This document shows positions 33,661-43,559 of a stretch of DNA of 64,000 nucleotides, piece by piece (the stretch's first letter is position 1; every line of letters starts with the position of its first letter). This stretch comes from Macrothele yani. Taxonomy: Eukaryota > Arthropoda > Arachnida > Araneae > Macrothelidae. The notes below the pieces were generated by a model. It saw nothing but the letters and a program-made list of their open reading frames with translations. It was not told the origin of the DNA and searched no databases. A program made the translations under genes and the position numbers. The DNA is taken from contig CM076995.1 of NCBI GenBank assembly GCA_039090855.1, forward strand, positions 119,486,270-119,550,269, given 5' to 3'.

Positions 33661-34184
33661 CTCTCCAGGGTCAGCCTGGCCCAAAGGGATACTGGGACAT
33701 ATACCAGTGTGCCCTCTCTAGAAGCTTCCCTCAGCCCCCTCCGGCAAGAAAAAGCGCCAGATGAGCTAGCAGTCACCAAGAATGGCGCCACCCAAGTGAT
33801 AGTGAATGATGGGTCATGCCGCATGCATCTCGAAAAGACATGTTCTTTCCAGTAACTTCTAAGATAAGGTTTCCAACATTTAGTGCATTTTTAATTGATG
33901 TTATATGTACCTACCAATATGGTTTCATGAAAAGTTAAATAGTCATTTAATATTTTGCATCAACTGTAAAAGTATTAATGTATTATTGTGGTTTAATTTG
34001 AAAGAAATATTATTTTGATTTTGAGTAATTTTCTTTTTCGCTCCCAGTGCACGAGTTTCTTTTTTACGATTAGTATATCAGTTGCAACTTGCAAAATTTG
34101 AATTTCATTGTTACTGTTATTTAAAATTCAGATTTGAAACCATTAAGTTATTTAATGGTTTCTTTCAGAATGTCTTCATGTGAA

Positions 34185-37055
34185 CAATAGATGATAAAAA
34201 GAGAAAGAAATGAGGCCATGAGTACCGGAAAGAGAAAAAAAGCAAATAACTACAAGAGTCTGCAAAAGAGTGCTCAAAAATTACCCAATTTTACCCCAAA
34301 TCAAAATCTACACGTCAACCGGTCAGGCAGACAGTTTAATCTCACATGAAGTTTAACTTCCAGTACCAGATTCAGTGGATTATTTTGATATTGAAACACA
34401 ATCCACTAGACAAGAAAACTTCTCTGAATCAAAATCTGTTAATCGACCTCTCGTACTAGAAAGTGCATTAACAAATGAAGTTAGAGAAGGCTCAATCAAT
34501 CCAAATGCAGAGTAAATGGACTATTTTAGAAAACCTGGCCAGGATGAATTGCTTGCATATTTGGCTTACCATCCTGTTCAGCCCTGTGAGAAGGATATGA
34601 CTTTCCATGATAGAAAACCATTGTTTAATGTAGAAAAAAGTGACAAACAAATTTTTATAAGACAGTGGTTGACTTTTAATGAGAAGACTCAGCAGTTGTT
34701 TTGTTTTTTTGTGTTTAGCGATAGCAAATCTGTATTCTGCTCTGGTTTCAACAACTGCAGGCATGTTCACCAAAGAGTAGAGGAACACAAAACATCCAAA
34801 AGCCACATGGAATCCACACAGTCATTTATGGCAGTGAAATGCCAGAAAACTGCTCGCAATTTATTGTTAAATAACCAGCTTGAGAAAAGAAAACAGCACG
34901 TGCAAGAAAGGAGATGGATAATTGAAATAGTAGTAGATGTGATTAAGTTAATAGGCAAACAAGGGCTTCCTTACCGAGGCTCTCTAGAATTGGCATACAC
35001 ACTTGGAAATGAAAATATAAATCACAGAAATTTTCTTGAGTTAATTCTTTTATTAAAGAAATACGCTCCAACACTTGAAAAATACCTCAACAACATTATT
35101 GAACAGAGTGTAAATATTCATGCACAGCAAGATAAAAGAAAGAGAGAAAATGAGATAATAGGAAGAGACATTTTGGTGACATTCTTGGGTAAGAATACTG
35201 TAATAAAAATTATCAACATTATCTTAGATGAGATGAAAAGACATATTGCTGAGGAAATGAGGAAGGCTGTTAAGTTTTCAGTTATGATAGACACTACGAT
35301 AGATTTTCCTGCAATTACAAATGTGCATTTGTATTTCGGTACGTTATAGATCATGGAGTTGTTAAAAGACTCCTTGCATTGAAATGTGTTTTTTCAACAT
35401 CTGGACAGGATTTATTCAATACCTTAAAAGATGTGTTGGATGAACTTCAAATTCCTATAGAGCACTGTGTGGCGAATTCCTTTGATGGCGCTGCAAACAT
35501 GAGTAGGAAATACAATGGATTAGCAGCTAAGCTATCAGCAGAAGTTCCTAATCATATTCATACTTGGTGTTATGCTCATGTGCTTAACTTAGTACTATCT
35601 GATACTGCAAGTACTATATCTCTCTTTAATTTACTTCAAGAAGCACAAGTGTTTTTGAAGGAATCCTTAAAACGACTGCAACTGTTCCTGGAACAAAAGC
35701 CTTATTTTAATTTAGAAGCTATTGGAATTACAAGGTGGCAAAGCAGAAGTGATGCCACAATAAAAACCTTTGGAAAAATTGATGACTTTGTTGATGTTCA
35801 ACTACCCGAAACTAAATTCAAACCACCTAAAGTTGTGTATTTAGATTGGTTGTCGTATTGTTCAAAATTTCTAATTTTGAAGACTTTAATCCCAAAGTCA
35901 GAAATGATGCATCGGCCATTTTAGAGAAGTTTTTATCATTTGAAACAATTTTGGTAGTGATGATGTTTCACCAGATTTTCAAAGTAACAACTCCTCTATC
36001 AGATTACTTACAGACAAAGAAACTTGATTATGTTCAAGCATGGAGGTTAATAGAGTGTTCTTTGTCAAAGTTAAAATGTGTTTGAGAACAGTTTGCCACC
36101 ACTTTGAATGTTGCAAATATATTTGTAACAAAAATGTCTAGTATGCTAGAAGAAAGGGCCCAGATTGATAGCTCTCTTGAAAACATTGTAATAGAAACTG
36201 AACTAAAGAAGAAAAGAGTAAAAACTATTTAAAAAAATGCCAGGAGAGGCTGCAAGACATGAAAATGTTGCTTCAACTTCTTAAGATACTTTTTGCATTT
36301 CAGTGTTCTATTATGTATTAGACAAGATAATTCAAACAATGGACAACAGATTTATACACCATACGTCCTTGTACTAGGATCTTTCATGGTTTGATCCCAA
36401 ACGGTTTGCCGAGTACGAATCACTACCACTGAATGCCTTAGGCAGAATCTGTGAAATTATTCCTTCAGTTGATAAGGGGAAGCTAAAAGAAGAATTACTC
36501 TCATTTGCAGGGATGTGGCCTAAGATTAGTAATTGATCTGCATTTCAAGATTACGTTAGGATATATGAGTTAGAAAAAAGTTTGAGTAAGACTGATGATG
36601 ATGATGACGAAGAAGAGGAGGGGGACGAATCTGTTAAATGTACTGATGTGAAGGAGTGTAACTCTTGTATTAAGTGCATTTTTAAAGTGTTGATAGAGTA
36701 TAATATGTATTCTCTCCAATATACGGAATTATTTAAAGTTTACAAACACCTGCTTACAATACTTCTGACTCAAGTCTCATGCAAGAGAGTGTTTTTGAAA
36801 CTTGAAATAATCAAAACTCATCTTCTGGCACCATTAAATAATGAACATTTAGAAGCTTTTGTCATGATGGCCACTGAGAAGAATGTTCTTTACTCAGTCG
36901 AGAGCGAAGTTATCATAAACAGGTTGTGTGAAGGCAGCTCTGAAATAAGAAGGCTTCTTGCTTTTTTAAATGAGGGCCATAACCTAGCAGTAGTATTCTG
37001 TCAGTCATCTTTGTGTCTTTCTCAGTCATCATTGTGTATCATTTGTGTTTTGTAG
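34185..37055 (+). pseudogene. hAT transposase relic, ZMYM1-like
   Basis: The leader begins near MSTGKRKKANNYKS (about 34211) and leads, through stops, into a long frame at 34516-35349. This has the TTF-type zinc-finger region (FFVFSDSKSVFCSGFNNCRH, EEHKTSKSHMES) and the start of the RNase-H fold (VKFSVMIDTTID, with Asp in place of the first catalytic residue). The next frame (35379-35924) has IEHCVANSFDGAANMSRKYN, with the second conserved Asp, and HTWCYAHVLNLVLSD. A third frame near 36582-37055 ends in QVSCKRVFLKLEIIKTHL, the C-terminal dimerisation block. Two or more frame breaks and stops make it inactive. Zinc finger MYM-type 1 proteins derive from this hAT lineage. Confidence 0.85.
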
Positions 37056-37190
37056 TGTACCTGTAGATTTATTTGTAATGTACCTGCAAATTACATGCCA
37101 AACAACAATGAATTTCACTCAATTACCTGCAGATTTATTTATAATGTACCTGCAAATTATATGCATAAAAACAATGAATTTCACTCAATT
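37056..37190 (+). repeat. 65-bp tandem duplication after the hAT gene
   Basis: TACCTGTAGATTTATTTGTA near 37058 and TACCTGCAGATTTATTTATA near 37123 each continue with AATGTACCTGCAAATTA, AACAATGAATTTCACTCAAT in the same order. Confidence 0.8.
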
Positions 37191-37199
37191 CTGTTCATT

Positions 37200-37384
37200 C
37201 TTAAGTGTCTGAGGGGGCTTTAGCCCCCTGTGAGTGTGGCAGTGTGGCTAAGGCTAAAATGGGTGGGTCTGGGTTGGTTGGTTTGAGAGGGTACTGACGC
37301 CCTCTAGATAGTGGGTCCACCACCCTCCCATGGTGACCCAGGCCAGCCCTGGTGTTCTCTTCAGTGATTAATCGCGGTACAGAC
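37200..37384. other. GC-richer segment with GGGGGCT...AGCCCCC stem
   Basis: GGGGGCTTTAGCCCCC (37213-37228) is a short perfect palindrome. It could be part of the hAT right end, since CAG...GGGGGCT ends occur in that superfamily, but I could not delimit the element: no matching left end or target duplication was found near 33670-34185. Confidence 0.4.
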
Positions 37385-37900
37385 TGGACATGGATTTTCG
37401 ACATGTGTATATTTGGAGAGAGGTGGGAACAGCCGAAATCTTTCCTCGAACATTAGGGAAATAGATCATTACAGTGATAGAGGACTCCTGGTTTGGGCTG
37501 GCATCATGTGGATGGATGCATGCCATTTCATGTGTTTCCAGGAGGCACCCTGACTACTGCATGCTACAGGAATGACATCCTAGAGCCCTATGCACAGCTT
37601 TTCAGTGGAGCTGTTGGATCCCAGTTGATTTTTATTCATGATGACGCCCATCACCAAAGGGCTCGGCTAGTCAAAAAATACTTGGAGAGTGAGGATATTC
37701 ACAGGATGGAATGGCCCGTGAGATCTCCGGACCTAACCCGAGACAGCAAGCTTTAGGAAGAGCAATAGCAAGCCGGCAGTCCCCTCCCAAGACTTCGACT
37801 CGCCTTGGTGAAGGAGTGGCACTTATTTCCCCAAACAACTCTCATTCACAGCCTTGCAAACAGCATGAGGGCTCATTATGCGAGCCATATCGCTGTCTGA
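37385..37900 (+). pseudogene. Tc1-like transposase, C-terminal half
   Basis: Blocks in two frames: VYIWREVGTAEIFPR, then IREIDHYSDRGLLVWAGIMW, VLEPYAQLF-like ILEPYAQLFSGAVGSQ, HDDAHHQRARLVKKYLESED and MEWPVRSPDL. These follow, in Tc1 proteins, the part that ends at 33660. Normally DDNARPH is expected at the second catalytic Asp; here it is HDDAHHQ. The text after SPDL is frameshifted, and the catalytic Glu block (NPIEH) is disrupted at about 37740. Inactive. Confidence 0.8.
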
Positions 37901-39985
37901 CGTAATCACACTCCCTAGTAGCCCCCTTGAAAATCTGCATCACTTTTGAAATGCCCTGCTGTCATGCACATGCTTCCTGCTCATACTGTAATGGCATTCC
38001 TTTTCTGTTGTGTATTGCTGTGTTATTGATATACATATGTCTCTACCAACTGTCATTAAGCTCTGTCGTGTGGATTTTGCATTATTCATGATTTTGTGTT
38101 TCGTCATATTAATTTTTGATACCACTGTAATTGGCATAATTAGATATTAAACACAATTGTGGGAGGAGATGTCATTTGAATACAGTCTGCATATATTATT
38201 GCCAAAGAAAATAAAATACATTTGAACAATATCTTTGATTTTTAGTACAGGAGTATCAACCTGTCCAGAGATTTTGGGAATCAATTTTTCATCAGAACGT
38301 CTGTGCAAACTTACGAGCATGAAGTTGCATACATTAGTTGTGATGAGATTTGCAAAAAATGTTATTCTTTGTCATATTCATAGTACTGAAGCTCTTATTA
38401 CATGATGCAGATAGTAGTAAAGTAGCTACAATCAGAAACAAGCACCCAAAACAGTGCTGGGTAATGGCTTTCCAAGTAGCTCAGTGAGGCATAAACTCTT
38501 ACCAAAAGCTTTGAACTCATACTACTCATCTAGAATGAAAAGACTACAGACTTTAAAAAATGGAAGTTGCTTTTGTAAATAATTTTCCAGAGTTCTGATT
38601 TGACATTTCAGAAAATTCTGCAAATCCTTCTCCAGTGGCCATGAAAATGTAGAAAAAATCTCCTTTGTTTCCATATTTTCTTGATGAGTGGTAAATCTTT
38701 TTTCCAATAATTTTACTTTACTTTAAATGAGATTTTTATCCACACTAATTTTTCTAGCTGACCCCTCATAGTTGAGCATTTTGATAGATCCACCACCTCC
38801 CTTTGCAAATGTTTTGCTGACAAACTTTCCCTCAAGCATCAAGTTTTCATTACATCTAATACCTTTTTTACAACTCCAATTGAAGACAATACTGGAAGGG
38901 GGAATTGAAGGAAAACAAAAATATGGGAGACTGTCAATAAGATTGTATCAGAGATTTACTATGCCTAAACATTGTGGAAACCATGTGTGCATCAGGAACC
39001 ATGGCACTTGGCACAGTTTCATCATAACCACAACAGATCTATCAGGAACTAGGTGGCAGAAGGCTGAATTGAATGTATTTGATATTTGGATGTACAGAAA
39101 AATTCATACCAGAAAAAAAAAAAGTTCTATGTAAACAGCACTTCCAAAAAATTTGGAACAGCTGGTTAGAAGACTCATAAAAGAAATTATGATTGCAGCA
39201 ATTATTTAAAATTTATCTGGGGATTCAAAGAAACATTTAGCACATTGCAAAGTTTGTGGCATTCATTTAACATGTAGAAAGTTAGAATCAATATTACATG
39301 GATCAACAATGAAGCAGAAAGTGATAGATGAAATCTACTGTACTATGATCAGTCAACTCTTTCACTTGTTACAACAGCTAACCAAGAAAAAGCATGTGCC
39401 AGGGAAATAAAAGTGCAAATGTTTTTTTGTCAATTATGAGTTGAAGTTGCTTTTGTAAATCTCCATGTTATGAGGGAATCCAAAGTTTCACATATGTTAA
39501 TCTCACTAAGCACAACCAACATCTTTCATAATGAATAACATCAAAGGGCCATCCTTACATGAAAATTTTAAAAGCAGCAACTGATTTATCTATATCACTG
39601 CAACCATACAATGCAGATGTCAAAAATCTGTTTACTGTTTTAATGTACAGAAATTTTAATCAAAAGACTAAGCAGCCTAAAAATCCAGTTACTGAGTGGT
39701 TTGATTCATACGAAAATTGGCATTATGGTATAAGTGAAGTGTGGTATAAATTTGAGCCACATACAAAAATAATTAAAACTACTTAAGTTTCTCAAACACA
39801 TGTCACTGGAAGAAAGAAAGCCAAGCTGCTAAAAGTTATTTCTATTACAAAAGTCTATCCCAACTCTAACTTAATGAAGTGAGACCTGTTAAATTATGAT
39901 GATGCAATAGTTTAACAGGAGTCTGTACTTCAATACTGCAATTTAAAATGTGATTGCAGCAATCATTTTTCTATTTGTTTAGTTT
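37901..39985. other. Unassigned
   Basis: Several AT-rich frames but none with reliable homology. HCKVCGIHLTCRKLES near 39237-39290 hints at a BED-like zinc finger of another hAT relic, and the plus frame 39559-39786 is of unknown origin. Neither can be supported further. Confidence 0.3.
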
Positions 39986-40005
39986 ATCCCATAACTCTGT
40001 ATATA

Positions 40006-40720
40006 CACTGTTCAACATATAAAATGCCACACCATGAAGGAATGCATGAAATGAAATGAAATTACCACACATGTAGACAAGTAGGTGGGAAAGAAGTGAT
40101 TTAATTTCTGAAGTATTGCATGAATGCAATGGACAAGGAGACAGTATAATGTAGCCTGAATCAGTAGGTTGTTTGACCCACCATGCAGGCCTATACATTC
40201 AGCAACATCATGTGGCATCAAGTGGAAAAGCTTCTAGATGGTGTTCTGAGGTATTGCTGGCATGTACCTGAAATTCATTGACATTGAGAGAGAGGGTCAT
40301 GCAGAGGCATTAAGTAGTCTTCCAATGACTTCCTACATGTCCTTTGTTGGAGAGAAGTCTGGGGATCATGCTGACCAGGACAGCACCTGGACACCTTGTA
40401 GTCACTGCTTGATGGTGTTGGCAGTGTGTAGATGGGCATTATCTTGCTGAAACTGGAAATCTTGGATACCATGGAGATCAGACAAAAAAATGAGCTGAAG
40501 CATCCCATCAACACATTGTTGTGCTATTCTTGTACCCACTACACATATGAGTGGCAAACTGCTATTGAAACTGATAGAGATCGAAACCACCAGGATGGAG
40601 ACGAAAGACACTCGCAACAAAACGAGCTGCAGCATCCTCTCAATGCATCATTGTGCTGTCCTTGTACCCACTATGTGTATATAAGTGCAAACTGGAATTT
40701 TAACTAAGTGGCCAGTTTCC
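40006..40720 (-). pseudogene. Tc1-like relic with an internal duplication
   Basis: CACTGTTCAACATATAAAAT at 40006, preceded by TATA, is a likely terminal repeat. On the minus strand, FQFQQDNAHLHTANTIKQ near 40400-40460 is the second catalytic Asp block of a Tc1 transposase. Around it, a segment of about 128 bp is duplicated in tandem: GAGCTGAAGCATCCCATCAA near 40493 and GAGCTGCAGCATCCTCTCAA near 40623, each followed by TTGTACCCACTA. The right end is missing. Inactive. Confidence 0.7.
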
Positions 40721-41159
40721 AGTAAATCCAAAAAAGTTAGTGGCCACAAAAAAAAAAAAACTGGCTGGTAAGTTAACAGATTTTAGTAGCCAAAAAGAAG
40801 CCTCCAGCATAATAAAATAAAAGAGGGGGGGTAATGGAAACTTTAATGTAACTGCTATTATTTACATGGATGGCTTTATCTTTTATCTGAACATAAAAGC
40901 CACTCGCTGCACAAGATATAAACCATTTTGAAAATCTTTTTTTTCCTCTGGGTTTACTCATTCCCAAAACATTTATAGTTTCGGTAGAAATTTACAACGT
41001 ATCAGTGAAAACCTCAATGTTTTGATGTGTTTGCTAATAAGCCGATGAATTCGTGCTTTTCCATCTGCAGCAGTAAATGAGTGCATAGGTGGGTAAAATC
41101 TCAGCTCAATATAATGGTGATTACTTACCAAATCAAATAGAGTAACCAATAATACGTGT

Positions 41160-41430
41160 TAAAACGCTCGATGTATTGGAAACCTCGACGGTTTTTTTAT
41201 ATATCGGTTCCTGTAGCATCGAGGAAAAGAACTTGATTTCATCAATAAAACATCGAACAAAACAGCCAGTTCATGACATAAAAATATGATATACCCTTTC
41301 TCTTTACAAGAATGCAACAAAAAAGAGATTCATTTACTTTACGCAGAAAATATTCTTTACCAGTTTCAAACATCGGTAGTGAAACCTCGATGTTTTTCTG
41401 GTGTATCGGCTTCTGAAACATCAAGGCTTA
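41160..41430 (+). repeat. Dispersed ATCGAGG repeat, best copy
   Basis: It has phrases CGATGTATTGGAAACCTCGA, ATCGGTTCCTGTAGCATCGA and GAATGCAACAAAAAAGAGAT, then the start of a second unit (AACATCGGTAGTGAAACCTC) about 205 bp later. It is the same family as 17860-18215 and 19140-19335. Confidence 0.7.
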
Positions 41431-41589
41431 AGCCTTTTAGTGCTACATGAAATGTGTGTGTATATGCTAGAAATGCTAAGCCATTTTCTTAGAAATTGCA
41501 AGCTTCAAGAAAAAAAGCTGTACTTTCTATAAATTTAATTATTTTGAGCCGAAATTTTCACCTGAACTTTATAAGATTTTTCTTAACAC

Positions 41590-41620
41590 TTCAATATATA
41601 TATATATATATATATAATGA
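41590..41620. repeat. (TA)n microsatellite
   Basis: About ten consecutive TA units in an AT-rich context. Confidence 0.9.
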
Positions 41621-41964
41621 TAACTCCCTTAATTTGAATATACTCTTACAGATTATGTTATTCTAAAGTGATTGAAAATCATCACTATCACTTGGCAAAC
41701 TTTCACTTTCACTACAACTAACCATTTCAAGATTTCCTTATGAGCTGATGTTATTCTAAGGTGATTCAAAACACATGTCTGCAAATACTGAGGAACAAGC
41801 TGTCTATAAAGTTCATCCTCAGCTAACACACGAATTTGGAAAAAGATGTGGGGGGACTTGTAATTCGCTGAGTTTTGCGATTGTGTCGGTTTGTTTGGGA
41901 AAGAAGAAATGAATAATGTGAATGATTTCCACATTACATTATGATGATAATGTAGATGAGAGAA

Positions 41965-42465
41965 CATCTAAGCCAGAAATCATTCTGTTTTACAACCAAA
42001 CCAAAGGTGGAGTTGATGTAGTCGACGGAATGTCTGCATTATACAATGTAAGTCGACCGAGTTGTCGCTGGCCATTGACTTAATTTTTTTTAATCGAATG
42101 TTGGAGCTATTAATGCGTATATTATGTATAAATATAATAATAAATCCTCAATAAAATGAAGGAACTTTCTGAAAGAAATAAGTAAACAACTTATTACACC
42201 TGACATAAAAAAAAAAAAGGAGCAGCAATCCTCGACTGTCGATTTCACTGCGTGATAGCATCAAGCGCCTGGCTGACAATCTCGAAACAAGCACAAGTGA
42301 ACCATCATAGAAAAACAGAAGTGCAAAAGGTAGATGTCAAATTTGTCTGAGAAAATGGGATAGAAAAACAAGCTATTGTTGCCAAAAATGCTCAAAATAT
42401 GTGTCTCGAACACATCATTCTAAGGTACCCCGACTGTGCAATTACAGAAAATGAAACTTTTTAGT
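41965..42465 (+). pseudogene. piggyBac-family transposase C-terminal relic
   Basis: The translation PEIILFYNQTKGGVDVVDGM, then SALYNVSRPSCRWPL, matches the conserved block of piggyBac/PGBD transposases that includes a late catalytic Asp (the first D of VDVVD). After stops, the C-terminal cysteine-rich zinc-binding domain is recognisable: GRCQICLRKWDRKTSYCCQK, CSKYVSRTHH, LCNY. The N-terminal two thirds are absent, replaced by unrelated sequence upstream of 41965. Inactive fragment. Confidence 0.85.
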
Positions 42466-42642
42466 TATTGATATCATTGGAATCTCAAGGCTAAATGTTT
42501 ATATTGTGTTGATTTCTTATAATCTATAAGTTAATTTTGCAAACCAATACCAAGGTGCCCCAAAAATACTGATTTACTTTGCTTGTTCATTGTATGAGCT
42601 AGGAAAAGCATATTTTTGTTGAAAAATAAAGCTGTTTAATTA

Positions 42643-43557
42643 TTGGGTATATAAATAAGTTTTGAGGGATTTGAGGTGAACAAAACACGTTGTTGGAGAA
42701 CAGAAACAATATTTTAATATTAATCGAAGTATGCTTACCCCATCTTTCGGATCTGATGGTTTCAGCAGTTCATAGTGGATCACACCCTTCTGGTCCCACC
42801 AGATACACAGCATTACCTTTGAACCATGGATATTGCGTTTTGGCGTTGAAGGACCTGGTTCACCTGGCATCACCCATGCTTTCTGCCGTTTAGGGTTATC
42901 GTACCATATCCATTTCTCGTCGGCAGTAATAATACGATGCAAAAAAACTTTCCTTTTTGTCTTTGAAGCAGCAATTAGCAAATGGTTTTTCGACGCTCAA
43001 GGTGTCTCTTTCCCGCAAAGCATGTGGAACCCAATTCCCTTCTTTTTGCACCATTCCCATGGCAGCTAAACATTGTGAAATGCTTGGTTGACTAACATTT
43101 AATGCTGTTGCTAGTTCTTTTTGGGTCTGGCACGGATCCTCATTGAGTAAAGCTTCCAATTCAGCATCAGCAATTTTTTTGGGTGGTCCAGAACGTTCTT
43201 TATGACTGACATCGAAATCATTCCTTTTGAATCGTCTAAACCAATACTCACATGTTTTTATAGATGGGGAATGTTCACCATAGATTTCTGACATTAAGCA
43301 ATAGATGTCGGCAGCACTTTTCTTGACAAAGTAATGCACTAACACTTCCCGCAAATGCTGTTTTGTCGGGACGAAAGTTGCCATTTTCCATCGAGTAAAA
43401 CAAATACGTCTTCGCACCTCAATCAAACATTGTATACTGACTCTGACAGCTGGCGTCTCGTACTGCGATATCGCAGTGTTGCCACCTTAAAATACATGCG
43501 AGCAGTAATAAGTACGACACAGAACGGAAATCCCTCAAAACTTATTTATATACCCAA
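42643..43557 (-). mobile_element. Internally deleted mariner, 915 bp, perfect 30-bp ends
   Basis: TTGGGTATATAAATAAGTTT at 42643 continues with TGAGGGATTT, and the exact complement ends at 43557. The 30-bp repeats match perfectly and are flanked by TA (42641-42642 and 43558-43559). Full-length relatives are about 1.3 kb, so about 0.35-0.4 kb, including the second half of the catalytic domain, has been lost. The perfect ends suggest a recent insertion. Confidence 0.93.
42740..43384 (-). pseudogene. Mariner transposase, truncated and frameshifted
   Basis: It starts MATFVPTKQHLREVLVHYFV, with the first helix-turn-helix, followed by HSPSIKTCEYWFRRFKRNDF, the SGPPKK linker and the second helix-turn-helix (KELATALNVSQPSISQCLAA). 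A two-base insertion near 43010 shifts the frame. In the new frame HRIITADEKWIWYDNPKRQK has the first catalytic Asp and KVMLCIWWDQKGVIHYELLK follows. Homology ends abruptly after LLKPSD, so the second and third Asp of the DD34D triad are deleted. No active enzyme is possible, but the ends could be moved in trans. Confidence 0.9.
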
Positions 43558-43559
43558 TA

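Noticed and set aside
39559..39786. 75-codon plus frame
   Set aside because: No homology recognised and the surroundings are AT-rich; kept only as unassigned.
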